A stretch of 23,769 bases of DNA from Ruminococcaceae bacterium UBA6413 (GCA_002437415.1 DJPL01000011.1:1-23769); one strand, 5' to 3'. Numbered from the stretch's first letter, positions 1 to 7,356 are shown. Made by a program: numbers and translations. Notes: generated by a model not told the origin, from the letters alone.

Positions 1-2982
1 GAGGCAAACGGATATTATCTGATCCGCTGCGGTGCGGTCACAAAACCCTCCGGCTCATATCAAGTGCCGCAGGGCAATCAGGAATGGAATATCGTCCTGC
101 ACAATAAGGGCGTGTCCGTAGCGCTTTTGAGCAATGATGCTCCTTTGACCGACGCCTTTGCCGGTGATATTACGGCAACCGGATTTACACTTCCCGCAGG
201 TTTTGTGGATTTGGCGGCCGTCGGCGGAAATGACGGCACGTCAAATCAGGTGCCGCCCGCTTATGAGGGTGCATTCGCCTCAATTCAGTCCAAAAAGAAA
301 GCGGCTCGCCGCATCGGATTTGCCGATACCGATAATAACAAAGCCGACTTTGAAGAAGTCAATTACAGCAAATCGGTATCTGCGGATAAAGGTCCGCACG
401 CAGGCAACACTTCTGTGATCCCGACGCCAAGCTATACCCCGGTCGAAACAACAAACACGCAGTATACCGGATATTTTAATGGGGATTCGGCGGTAAAAAC
501 CAAGCTGATTGCACGCTACAATGCAGGTGCTTACTGCGCGGAGGGAGGCTCGGCGGAGATCACCGCCTATAACGCCGCAAATGGCTTTGCCTACTCGGTC
601 AACGGCGTGAAAGGCACGCTGGACTGCGTGAATATGAAGAATTTGAAAAACGGCGACACGGTAGAAGCACTTACCGGCACAGAGCTGAAGGCCGCCGAGC
701 TTGCCGAAAATGCCGGAGACGGCTTTACCTACGGTGATATGACCTCTGTCGCTGTTTCGCCCGATGGCAAGACGCTAGCTGTCGCCATGCAGGATATCGA
801 TTATACAAAGCCCGGCCGTGTCCTGTTCTTTGCCTGCAATAAGGACGGCAGTCTTACCTACAGCGGCATTGCCGCAGCAGGCGTCCAGCCTGATATGGTA
901 ACTTTTACCGAGGACGGCACAAAGGTGCTTACTGCCGATGAGGGTGAGCCGCGTGAGGGCTACGCAGCCGCAAATTCAGTTGATCCGATGGGTAGCGTAA
1001 CAGTCATTGATACGCAAACAAAATCGACTATCATCGTGGATTTCAGCGCATTTGATACCAAGCGCAGTGAGCTTGCCGCTGCGGGCATTGTGCTGAAAAA
1101 GGATACCGCTCCCAGTGTCGATTTAGAGCCGGAATATATTGCGGTGAGCGGAAACAAGGCGTATGTTGCCTTGCAGGAGGCAAACGCCGTTGCCGTTCTG
1201 AATATCGACACACTGCAATTTGAGAATATTTTTAGTCTCGGCTTTGAGGACCACAGCAAGGTCGCTATAGATCTGAACAAGAGCGACGGCGAGTACAGTC
1301 CGAAAACCTATGAGAACATCAAGGGAATCCGTATGCCGGACGGGATTTCCGCCGCCACGATAAACGGTGAAACCTATCTGCTGACTGCCAACGAGGGTGA
1401 CAGCCGCGCATGGCCGGCAGGCGTTGAAACCGATGTAAATGAGATCAAAAGTAAGACCTCGCCGGTAAACGGGATCAAGACCGGCGGAAAGGTGACATGG
1501 TTTGATGTGAGCCAATATGACGGCTTGGAAGACGGAACAGATTATATTTTCGGCGGACGCTCCTTTACGATATTTAAGGTTACGGCAAATGGATTGGAGG
1601 AGGTTTTCGACAGCGGCAGTGACTTTGAAAAAATCACTGCGCAGACCATTCCCGATTACTTCAACTGCTCCAATGATACCATAGAACTTGAAGATCGTTC
1701 CGGCAAAAAAGGACCCGAGCCGGAAAATCTGACGGTCGGTACAATAGACGGTCACACCTATGTCTTTGTCGGTTTGGAACGCACGGGCGGCGTGATGATC
1801 TATGACATCACCGATCCTGCAAATGTTACTTTTAAAAACTACTTCAACAGCCGCGATTACTCTGCCGATATCAAGGATGATGTTTCTCCCGAGGGAGTGA
1901 CCTTTGTTGCGGCGGATAAAAATCATAGCGGAATGCCGATACTTGTTATCTCAAACGAGGTGTCCGGTACAGTCAGCGTAATGGCAATGGAGGCAGATAC
2001 AACTCCGCCTGAGATCTTGAATATTGAAAACGGCAAGACATATTATGTTACCAAGAAGGTCGTAGCATATAACGATGATGAATCGGAGGTCACTGTCACA
2101 TTGAACGGCGAGCCTGCAGAAGAGAGCTTCTTCCTACCCGGCAACTGTAAGGCGACATACACTATCAGTGCAAAGGACAGCGTAGGAAACGAAACGGTTT
2201 ATACCGTTTATATGAAGCCGATCTCCTCCATTACCGATAAGCTTGCAAGCATTTCTGAAGACACTGTAAAATCTTCCGACAGTGCATTGATCACGGAGGT
2301 CGAAGCACAGCTTTTGGAAATTGCCGAAGCGTTTGATGAAAACGAATCAACTGAAGCTGAGTGGAATGAACTGAAAACTGCACTTGATCAGTGCAAAAAG
2401 CTGGAGAATAAGGTCACAGAGATCAGCGAGGAACTCGACGCGCTCCGCACAGCCGTAAACGGTTATTCACTTAATACGGTAAGCAAAAATGACAAGACGG
2501 AGCTTGAAAAGCTGATGGCTGACATAAAAGCACTGCTCTCCTCCGACAATCTCACATCTGCAGAAAAAGACGAAACAGAATCGCTACTGTCTGCTGTCAA
2601 CAGCTTACTGGAAAAGATCAAAAAGAGCGACAATACACCGACTCAACCCGAAAAACCTGCAGATGAGCCTAGCGAACCGGCAGACGAGCCTAATGAACCC
2701 GCAGATGGGCCTAACGAGCCTACAGACGAGCCTAGCGAACCGGCAGACGAGCCTAGCGAACCGGCAGACGAGCCTAATGAACCCGCAGACAAGCCTAATG
2801 AGCCGGCAGACGAGCCAAATAAACCTGCAGACGAGCCCCAAAAGCCGGCAAATGAAAAAGTAAACTCTCCGGAAACAGGTAATACGAGCAATACGTTTTT
2901 GCAGATGGCTCTGCTGGTCATCAGCAGCGGCGCACTGATCGGTGTAACTGTAGTCGGCAAGAGAAAAAAATCAGTGAAATAA
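1..2982 (+). CDS. Cell-wall-anchored choice-of-anchor I / lamin-tail-domain surface protein (5'-truncated by window edge)
   Basis: The frame is open from base 1, so the true start lies upstream; the GTG at 64 is internal. Domains in order: a lamin-tail (LTD) domain, about 1-400, starting NGYYLIRCG and ending near DTDNNKADF; a choice-of-anchor I domain, about 700-1995, with the typical stretches SVAVSPDG, VTADEGEP-like and TANEGDSRAWP; an Ig-like module starting TTPPEIL, about 1996-2220; a charged helical stalk, about 2221-2640; a Pro/Glu-rich 7-residue repeat region; then SPETG at 2866-2880, a hydrophobic segment and a GKRKKSVK tail. SPETG with a transmembrane segment and basic tail is a sortase signal, so the mature protein should sit on the cell wall. 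The choice-of-anchor I domain is propeller-like and often annotated near alkaline phosphatase or phytase-like proteins, but its substrate is not known. No sortase is in the window. The anchoring call is firm; enzymatic activity is undetermined. Confidence 0.88.
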   Translation, partial: EANGYYLIRCGAVTKPSGSYQVPQGNQEWNIVLHNKGVSVALLSNDAPLTDAFAGDITATGFTLPAGFVDLAAVGGNDGTSNQVPPAYEGAFASIQSKKKAARRIGFADTDNNKADFEEVNYSKSVSADKGPHAGNTSVIPTPSYTPVETTNTQYTGYFNGDSAVKTKLIARYNAGAYCAEGGSAEITAYNAANGFAYSVNGVKGTLDCVNMKNLKNGDTVEALTGTELKAAELAENAGDGFTYGDMTSVAVSPDGKTLAVAMQDIDYTKPGRVLFFACNKDGSLTYSGIAAAGVQPDMVTFTEDGTKVLTADEGEPREGYAAANSVDPMGSVTVIDTQTKSTIIVDFSAFDTKRSELAAAGIVLKKDTAPSVDLEPEYIAVSGNKAYVALQEANAVAVLNIDTLQFENIFSLGFEDHSKVAIDLNKSDGEYSPKTYENIKGIRMPDGISAATINGETYLLTANEGDSRAWPAGVETDVNEIKSKTSPVNGIKTGGKVTWFDVSQYDGLEDGTDYIFGGRSFTIFKVTANGLEEVFDSGSDFEKITAQTIPDYFNCSNDTIELEDRSGKKGPEPENLTVGTIDGHTYVFVGLERTGGVMIYDITDPANVTFKNYFNSRDYSADIKDDVSPEGVTFVAADKNHSGMPILVISNEVSGTVSVMAMEADTTPPEILNIENGKTYYVTKKVVAYNDDESEVTVTLNGEPAEESFFLPGNCKATYTISAKDSVGNETVYTVYMKPISSITDKLASISEDTVKSSDSALITEVEAQLLEIAEAFDENESTEAEWNELKTALDQCKKLENKVTEISEELDALRTAVNGYSLNTVSKNDKTELEKLMADIKALLSSDNLTSAEKDETESLLSAVNSLLEKIKKSDNTPTQPEKPADEPSEPADEPNEPADGPNEPTDEPSEPADEPSEPADEPNEPADKPNEPADEPNKPADEPQKPANEKVNSPETGNTSNTFLQMALLVISSGALIGVTVVGKRKKSVK
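2644..2853 (+). repeat. 21-bp tandem repeats encoding (E/K)P(S/N)EPAD units
   Basis: About nine in-frame 21-bp units encode heptads such as EPSEPAD, EPNEPAD, GPNEPTD, KPNEPAD and EPQKPAN. Several adjacent units are nearly identical at the nucleotide level, which suggests recent slippage or recombination. The segment lies just before the SPETG signal and most likely forms an extended wall-spanning linker. Confidence 0.9.
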
Positions 2983-2996
2983 ATATTAACCAAAAG

Positions 2997-3038
2997 AAAA
3001 GCGATTCGCCTACTATCAAAAGAAGGCGGATCGCTTTT
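2997..3038 (+). terminator. Rho-independent terminator after the surface protein gene
   Basis: A 14-bp stem pairs AAAAGCGATTCGCC (2997-3010) with GGCGGATCGCTTTT (3025-3038). It has one T-G wobble and a 14-nt loop. It starts 15 nt after the stop codon. The A-rich left side and T-rich right side would also allow weak function on the other strand. Confidence 0.85.
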
Positions 3039-3161
3039 CAGCGTTCTGCGACTTCGCCGTATATTTTGACTGCTTCGGTATTTCTGAACCCGACACCTAT
3101 GCGGAAATCGCATTAAAACAAGGTATGTCGAGTACTGTTTGTAAAATCATTGCTCGCCCTA

Positions 3162-3190
3162 TTGACAAATCCGGTTCTCTGATGTATAAT
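3162..3190 (+). promoter_or_regulatory. Consensus sigma-A promoter of the TetR gene
   Basis: TTGACA at 3162-3167 and TATAAT at 3185-3190 are both perfect consensus and are separated by 17 nt. The start codon of the regulator is at 3232. No gene diverges from this site, so it serves the TetR gene and perhaps what follows. Confidence 0.88.
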
Positions 3191-3220
3191 TCAAGTTATA
3201 AATAACAACTATTATACATC
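3181..3220. promoter_or_regulatory. Nested palindromic operator overlapping the -10 box
   Basis: GATGTATAAT (3181-3190) and ATTATACATC (3211-3220) form a perfect 10-bp inverted repeat. Between them lies a second palindrome, GTTATAAATAAC (3195-3206). The outer left arm contains the -10 hexamer. This fits autorepression by the adjacent TetR-family protein; that assignment is inferred from position and symmetry. Confidence 0.7.
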
Positions 3221-3231
3221 GAGGTGCGAAT

Positions 3232-3804
3232 ATGCCTGCGAAAACAAAAGTCACACGAGAAATGATCGTTGATGCCGCATTTGCGGTTGCCCGCGAAACA
3301 GGCGCGGAAAACATCAGCGCAAGGACGGTTTCGGAACGGTTGCACTGCTCAACGCAACCTGTTATGTATCATTTCGCAACGATCGAAGAATTGAAAAGGA
3401 CTGTCTATGCGAAGGCTGACCTTTATCATTCAGAATATCTGATGAATATGAAAAAACCGCCAAATGGAGCGGCGCTCGGAATCGGAATGAATTATATCCG
3501 CTTTGCGATCGAAGAGCCGCATTTGTTCCGTTTCCTCTTTCAGTCGGATTATTTCAGTGGGAAAACCTTGCTTGAGCTGATAGATGCCGAAGAGCTTACC
3601 CCTGTCCTTTCGGCTATGCAGAGAGCCTTGGGAGTCGGTATGGAACAGACAAAAAGTGTATTCCTGACTGTTTTCCTGTTTGCTCACGGGTATGCAAGTA
3701 TCATTGCCAATAACTCGCTGAAATACGATGAGGATATTATAAATTCTCATTTGGATCAGGCGTACAGAGGAGCAATATTGGCGGCACAAGAGAAAATGAT
3801 GTAA
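3232..3804 (+). CDS. TetR/AcrR-family transcriptional regulator
   Basis: A 190-aa protein, a normal length for the family. The N-terminal helix-turn-helix spans roughly residues 10-50: a first helix MIVDAAFAVARETG, then ISARTVSERLHCS, then the recognition region QPVMYHFATIEEL, where the usual TetR pattern SxxxxYxHFxxKEEL is modified. The C-terminal half is helical and variable, and should hold the ligand pocket. The start at 3232 follows GAGGT at 3221. A perfect promoter with a palindromic operator lies directly upstream, so the gene probably represses itself. The usual partner, an efflux pump or enzyme, is not adjacent; the next gene is a separate LytTR regulator 286 bp away. The ligand and regulon cannot be read from the sequence. 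Confidence 0.9.
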   Translation: MPAKTKVTREMIVDAAFAVARETGAENISARTVSERLHCSTQPVMYHFATIEELKRTVYAKADLYHSEYLMNMKKPPNGAALGIGMNYIRFAIEEPHLFRFLFQSDYFSGKTLLELIDAEELTPVLSAMQRALGVGMEQTKSVFLTVFLFAHGYASIIANNSLKYDEDIINSHLDQAYRGAILAAQEKMM

Positions 3805-3846
3805 AAAAGCTATATAAGGAAAGTAGGTTGGCTCTTCCGATGCACC

Positions 3847-3895
3847 GTTCATTTTTCTGCGTACTCCCCTGAGATGTTCTCAGATAAAAATGAAC
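3847..3895. repeat. Inverted repeat with nested hairpin, between tetR-like and LytTR genes
   Basis: GTTCATTTTT (3847-3856) pairs perfectly with AAAAATGAAC (3886-3895). Inside the loop lies a second perfect hairpin, CTGAGA-TGT-TCTCAG (3869-3883). There is no long T tract, so it is not a standard terminator. It could act as an RNA structure or a protein-binding site. The rest of the 3805-4010 gap shows no gene that I can support. Confidence 0.5.
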
Positions 3896-3992
3896 CTTAT
3901 GCCTTACTATTCTTGATTATGTAAGCAGACGCGACCGAAGGCGGTAAAGCATGGCAGATCGCCTTGATATCCGGCCATTGAAGGATCGAAAA

Positions 3993-4063
3993 TGCAACAT
4001 ACCTTCAGATTTTTGCAACTTGCAGTTTCCTATATAGCTATTGAAAGCGCTTTGTGCTATACT
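3993..4063 (+). promoter_or_regulatory. Probable LytTR-regulated promoter: direct repeats plus extended -10
   Basis: TGCAAC occurs at 3993-3998 and 4014-4019, exactly 21 bp apart start to start. The second copy is part of the palindrome TGCAACTTGCA (4014-4024). An extended -10, TGC-TATACT, lies at 4055-4063, with no good -35 at the right distance. Direct repeats two helical turns apart, upstream of a promoter weak in -35, are the usual layout for LytTR-type activators such as AgrA. Autoregulation by the next gene is inferred. Confidence 0.5.
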
Positions 4064-4090
4064 ATTATTTCGATAAAGAGAGGTTTGGAT

Positions 4091-4528
4091 ATGAAGCTGT
4101 CCGTGGAACAGATTACCCACGAAAACGAAGAAGAAGTGATCGTGCGTTGCTACGACACACAGGAAAAATGGGTTGAGGCTATCCGTGCGGTTACTGCCGG
4201 AGAGGTTTCCGTCAGTGCCTTTGCGGAGCAAAAGGTTTATCGGCTGAAGCTCAGTGATATTTATTACTTTGAGGTCGTCGAGGGTCGATCTTTTCTGTAT
4301 TGCGAAAGTTCAGTTTTTGAGTGCAGGCAAAAGCTATATGAATTTGAAGAACTATGCCGAAGCTCAATGCTTTTCAGGTGCAGTAAATCTATGATCGTAA
4401 ATGCGGATAAAATCCAATATGTCCGCCCCTCTGTATCAGGACGGTTTGAGGCAATGCTGACAAATAACGAAAAAGTGATAATCTCCCGACAGTATGTCAG
4501 CGATCTGAAGCGGTTACTGGGGGTGTAG
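4091..4528 (+). CDS. LytTR-domain DNA-binding transcriptional regulator
   Basis: A 145-aa protein. A short N-terminal region (residues about 1-48) is not a receiver domain. It is followed by a LytTR DNA-binding domain (about 50-143) with DIYYFEVVEGRSFLYCE, the conserved stretch FRCSKSMIVNADKI, and NNEKVIISRQYVSDLKRLL. The start at 4091 was chosen because AGAGAGG precedes it and the family begins MKL-like; an in-frame ATG at 3992 would extend across the promoter and repeat elements. Members of this short LytTR class are usually encoded with a DUF3021 membrane protein, as here, and the two are thought to form a regulator/membrane-inhibitor pair. The downstream start has its SD overlapping this stop codon, so the two are translationally linked. 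Confidence 0.9.
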   Translation: MKLSVEQITHENEEEVIVRCYDTQEKWVEAIRAVTAGEVSVSAFAEQKVYRLKLSDIYYFEVVEGRSFLYCESSVFECRQKLYEFEELCRSSMLFRCSKSMIVNADKIQYVRPSVSGRFEAMLTNNEKVIISRQYVSDLKRLLGV

Positions 4529-4537
4529 GAGGTGCTT

Positions 4538-4963
4538 ATGAAAAAAATCGTCTTTTGGCTTCACCGCTTTGTGGTGGCTTACGGAATCATTATGCTCAGT
4601 ACCTTTTTTATGTGTCTGCTGTTCAACCCTACTTCCGAATTGCCTGTGGTATCGTTTTTCGGCAGATGTATCCTTTTCACCTTGGTGTGTATGGCTACAT
4701 TAGTTGTATATTATTCCAAGACGGAACTGACTCTGAGAAGCTGGTGGGTCCGCACTGTATTACATACGCTTCTTTTGGAAGCGGCCTTGCTACCACTTGC
4801 GCACCATTGGGAATTTTGGTACGGACCACTGGACGCACTCATTTATGCCGGCTTTATTCTTGTGGCAAAGATCCTCTGGCACCTTATCAATTTCGGTCAG
4901 AGCGTCCGGACTGCAACTAAGATCAACGAGCAGCTTCTCAGACGGCGCAATCATCAGGAATAG
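4538..4963 (+). CDS. DUF3021 family membrane protein
   Basis: A 141-aa integral membrane protein with four hydrophobic segments, roughly residues 7-30, 40-60, 70-90 and 95-118, and a basic cytoplasmic tail ending QLLRRRNHQE. The start at 4538 is preceded by TAGGAGG at 4526-4532, which overlaps the LytTR stop. The GTG two codons earlier would lie inside that SD and is rejected. DUF3021 proteins are the regular partner of stand-alone LytTR regulators and are believed to control regulator activity at the membrane; that role is inferred from context. Confidence 0.85.
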   Translation: MKKIVFWLHRFVVAYGIIMLSTFFMCLLFNPTSELPVVSFFGRCILFTLVCMATLVVYYSKTELTLRSWWVRTVLHTLLLEAALLPLAHHWEFWYGPLDALIYAGFILVAKILWHLINFGQSVRTATKINEQLLRRRNHQE

Positions 4964-4975
4964 AAAGGAGCGAGA

Positions 4976-5158
4976 ATGGAAGAACAGAAAAAAGCAGAAT
5001 GGCTCTGTTGTCCGAAATGCGGCGGCAAAACGCGAGTACAGATACGGGCACATACGGTATTGGAGGATTTTCCGCTATTCTGCCCGAAGTGCAGATATAG
5101 CTGTGTGATATGTTACAGAAACGGAAAAATTGAAGAAATCAAGATGCCGGACGCTTAG
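4976..5158 (+). CDS. Cysteine-rich KTR-domain small protein (zinc-ribbon-like)
   Basis: A 60-aa protein with cysteines at 11, 12, 15, 36, 39, 43 and 46. CPKC (12-15) and CPKC (36-39) suggest one zinc-ribbon site. GGKTRVQIRAHTVLEDFPLFCPKC matches in pattern the Cys_rich_KTR family, named for the KTR triad seen here at 18-20. SD AAGGAG lies about 8 nt upstream and the gene starts 12 nt after the DUF3021 gene, so it is the last gene of the operon before the terminator. KTR proteins often occur on Clostridial conjugative elements, a possible trace of transfer. The function of the family is unknown. Confidence 0.85.
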   Translation: MEEQKKAEWLCCPKCGGKTRVQIRAHTVLEDFPLFCPKCRYSCVICYRNGKIEEIKMPDA

Positions 5159-5204
5159 ACGCAGTGCAATCCGAAATGATCGGTTTGTACTGCGTTTATT
5201 TTTT
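5159..5204 (+). terminator. Rho-independent terminator of the LytTR-DUF3021-KTR operon
   Basis: A 16-nt stem pairs ACGCAGTGCAATCCGA (5159-5174) with TCGGTTTGTACTGCGT (5180-5195). It has one wobble, one T-T mismatch and a 5-nt loop. It is followed by TTATTTTTT and begins right after the stop codon. Confidence 0.9.
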
Positions 5205-5258
5205 AGCTCGGCTGACCGCGCAAGCCGAAATCGGAATTTACAAGGAGAAACAGCATAA

Positions 5259-6017
5259 ATGATAGGGATATATCTGAGCGGAACAGGAAATACAAAGCAC
5301 TGCACTCAAAAGCCGGTAAGCCTGCTTGACGATACGGCAAAGTGCTTTCCGTTGGAATATCCTCACGTTGCCGATATAGCGGATAACCAAAGTACAATAA
5401 TATTAGGATATCCCACGCAATTCTCCGACGCTCCGTTTATGGTTCGTGACTTTATCAAGAAGAACCGCTGTATTTGGAACGGGAAAAGCGTGTTTTGTGT
5501 AAACACGATGGGACTTTTCAGCGGTGACGGAACGGGCTGTACGGCAAGGCTCTTAAAGAAGTATGGTGCGCAAATTCTTGGGGCGTACAAATTAAAATGC
5601 CTGATTCTGTCTGTGACAGCAAGCTGTTGAAAAAGAGCGCAGAAGAAAACAGGCAGATCGTTAAATGTGCAGATAAGCGTATCAAGCAGGTCGCAGAGCA
5701 AATAAAGCAAGGGCAATATCCGCAGGAAGGACTTTCGCTTATCTCACATATCAAGGGGCTATTCGGGCAAAGGCTGTGGTTTTACAGCAAAACAAGAGGA
5801 TATACAAGATAAGCTGAAAATAAGCGATGACTGTATCGGGTGCGGCTTGTGCAGTATGAATTGCCATATGGGAAATATTGAAATCGAAAATAACAGAGCG
5901 ATCTCCGGAAAGAAATGCACGATGTGTTATCGTTGCATAAGCTTATGCCCTGAAAAGGCGATCACTTTGCCGGGAGATCGGGTACGGGAACAATGCAGAT
6001 ATGAAAAATACGTCTGA
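5259..6017 (+). pseudogene. EFR1-type flavodoxin-ferredoxin fusion gene with two compensating frameshifts
   Basis: Start ATG 5259 with AAGGAG at 5241. The N-terminal flavodoxin part has the FMN phosphate loop SGTGNT (residues 7-12) and reads in frame to about 5597. There the frame is lost at AAATTAAAATG: one A fewer than expected gives a stop at 5628-5630. The protein continues in the second frame (MPDSVCDSKLLKKS to GLFGQRLWFYSKTRGYT) until about 5806. One extra A there restores the original frame, which runs through DKLKISDDCIGCGLCSMNC and CTMCYRCISLCP to the stop at 6015. The two CxxCxxCxxxC motifs would each bind a 4Fe-4S cluster. The intact family member would be an electron-transfer protein of about 250 aa. 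Both indels sit in A runs, so assembly error and true decay are both possible. Confidence 0.85.
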
Positions 6018-6087
6018 GCGCCTATCAGACAGGGGGCGAGCTGCAAAAAAAGAAATTCGTATGATGAAAAACTAGGAGGAATACATA

Positions 6088-6582
6088 ATGAAAAACAGTG
6101 CACTGGTCGTGATCGACCTGCAAAACGACATCACAAAAAACTACAGGGAGATCATCGAAAAAGTCAATGCGACTATTGATTGGGCAGTTCAAAAGAAGAT
6201 GGCGGTAATATACATTCAGCATAACAATTTGTCTGCGGGAACAAGAACATTCAAGCCCGGAACGCGCGGCGCAGAATTTGTGCCGGAGCTGAACGTCGTA
6301 TCCGACCATATCTTTACAAAGTCAAAAAGCAGTGCACTGACAAACGAGGAGTTTGCGGCTTTCATTAAAGAAAACGGCTTCGACAACTTTTATATTATCG
6401 GTGCGGATGCCGCCGCCTGCATAAAATCCACCTGCTACAATATGGCAAAAAGCGGATATACCGTTCATGTGCTGTCGGACTGCATCACTAGCTATGATAA
6501 AAAGAAGCTGCCTGAATTGCTTACATATTACGAAGGCAGGGGTTGCTCCGTTATGACACTTCAAGAGGTCATACAGTCGTAA
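6088..6582 (+). CDS. Isochorismatase-like cysteine hydrolase
   Basis: A 164-aa protein of the cysteine hydrolase superfamily, normal length. The catalytic triad is visible: Asp10 in ALVVIDLQND, Lys78 in DHIFTKSKSSAL and nucleophile Cys111 in GADAAACIKSTC, with the usual cis-peptide-type residues just before the cysteine. AGGAGG lies 8 nt before ATG 6088. Members hydrolyse isochorismate, nicotinamide, N-carbamoyl compounds or similar amides and vinyl ethers. The sequence does not fix the substrate, and no enterobactin or nicotinamide genes are nearby. It stands alone between a broken ferredoxin gene and a small membrane protein gene. Confidence 0.88.
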   Translation: MKNSALVVIDLQNDITKNYREIIEKVNATIDWAVQKKMAVIYIQHNNLSAGTRTFKPGTRGAEFVPELNVVSDHIFTKSKSSALTNEEFAAFIKENGFDNFYIIGADAAACIKSTCYNMAKSGYTVHVLSDCITSYDKKKLPELLTYYEGRGCSVMTLQEVIQS

Positions 6583-6694
6583 ATGCAACAGCGATCGGAC
6601 AATTACTAAAGAAAGAAACAGATCGACATTGTTAAAGCATAATATCCAGAACTCGGGAGAACAGCTATGAACATAATTATGAATTTTATCCACA

Positions 6695-6976
6695 TTGCAG
6701 AAAATGTGCTTTTGCGCTCAGTTCGCACCGCCACGTTCTGTGGCAGTAGCTCCGGTGGTGGCAATTCCGGTCATTTGCAGAGTGATAAAGAAAAAGAACG
6801 GCAAAAAGCAGGAGAACAATTATTGTTTGGAGGGAATGAGCCTCGGTATGTGTTTCGGCTTGCTTGTCGGGACAATGCTTGAAAACTATACCGGCGTTGC
6901 AATTTCACTCGGTATGATCGTCGGTCTTGTCATCGGAATGCTTATTCCGAAAAAAACAAATTGGGAAAATAAATGA
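6695..6976 (+). CDS. Small glycine-rich membrane protein (start uncertain)
   Basis: The well-supported part is about 6782-6976: a basic stretch VIKKKNGKKQ, then a double hydrophobic segment with GxxxG-type spacing (MSLGMCFGLLVGTMLEN, then GVAISLGMIVGLVIGML) and a PKKTN tail. Small proteins of this shape are common and uncharacterised in Clostridia. The start given is the longest open frame (TTG 6695). ATG 6704, GTG 6782 and ATG 6836 are alternatives, none with a well-spaced SD. A good SD (GGGAG) stands before ATG 6667, but in another frame, so the 5' end may be frameshifted. The stop overlaps the ATG of the next gene (ATGA at 6973), which implies translational coupling with the lipoprotein. 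Confidence 0.55.
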   Translation: MQKMCFCAQFAPPRSVAVAPVVAIPVICRVIKKKNGKKQENNYCLEGMSLGMCFGLLVGTMLENYTGVAISLGMIVGLVIGMLIPKKTNWENK

Positions 6977-7356
6977 AACGAAAAAACATAGCCGTCTTAC
7001 TTCTCTCAATTATTATCACAGGCGTATTTTTGACTGCCTGCGATGCCGAATACTTCGTCGGCAGTCGTGAAACGACATCAAATTCATATTGTCTTGATAT
7101 CAAGAGAATGGACGGAACGGATACACACACTTTAAAGCTTGATGCGGGTGATATACTTGATATCCATTTTGAAACCGCATATGGGGAATTGAACATAGAG
7201 ATAAAAGCACCTGACGGAACGCTCGTCTACGCCGGAAACGGAAAAGAAGCCACCGATTTTACCGTTAATATTTCCGAAAGCGGCGAGTATTCCGTTAGCG
7301 TGACGGCGCACAGTGCCGAAGGAGTAATTCATATTAAGCAAAAGCGGCATACATAA
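6973..7356 (+). CDS. Small putative lipoprotein
   Basis: A 127-aa protein. Residues 1-23 form a lipoprotein signal peptide: basic MKRKN, hydrophobic core, and lipobox LTAC with Cys23 as the lipidated residue. The mature part is about 100 residues rich in alternating polar/hydrophobic stretches (TLKLDAGDILDIHFETAYGE, FTVNISESGEYSVSVTA), consistent with a small beta-sandwich facing the outside. Its ATG overlaps the stop of the upstream membrane protein by 4 nt, so the two are probably made together. I do not recognise a specific family. Confidence 0.8.
   Translation: MKRKNIAVLLLSIIITGVFLTACDAEYFVGSRETTSNSYCLDIKRMDGTDTHTLKLDAGDILDIHFETAYGELNIEIKAPDGTLVYAGNGKEATDFTVNISESGEYSVSVTAHSAEGVIHIKQKRHT

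Noticed and set aside
1123..1926. A 267-codon frame on the minus strand
   Set aside because: It is fully inside the surface protein gene, has no SD and shows no protein-family features.
2644..2853. Short regularly spaced repeats that might suggest a CRISPR array
   Set aside because: Units are contiguous, have no spacers, and are in frame inside a surface protein gene.
2990..3205. Open plus-strand frame of about 71 codons through the terminator and promoter region
   Set aside because: No start codon or SD at its beginning, and it would overlap a strong terminator and promoter; it is best explained as chance.
3992..4090. N-terminal extension of the LytTR gene from ATG 3992
   Set aside because: It would translate the promoter and repeat elements; ATG 4091 has an SD and gives the normal N-terminus.
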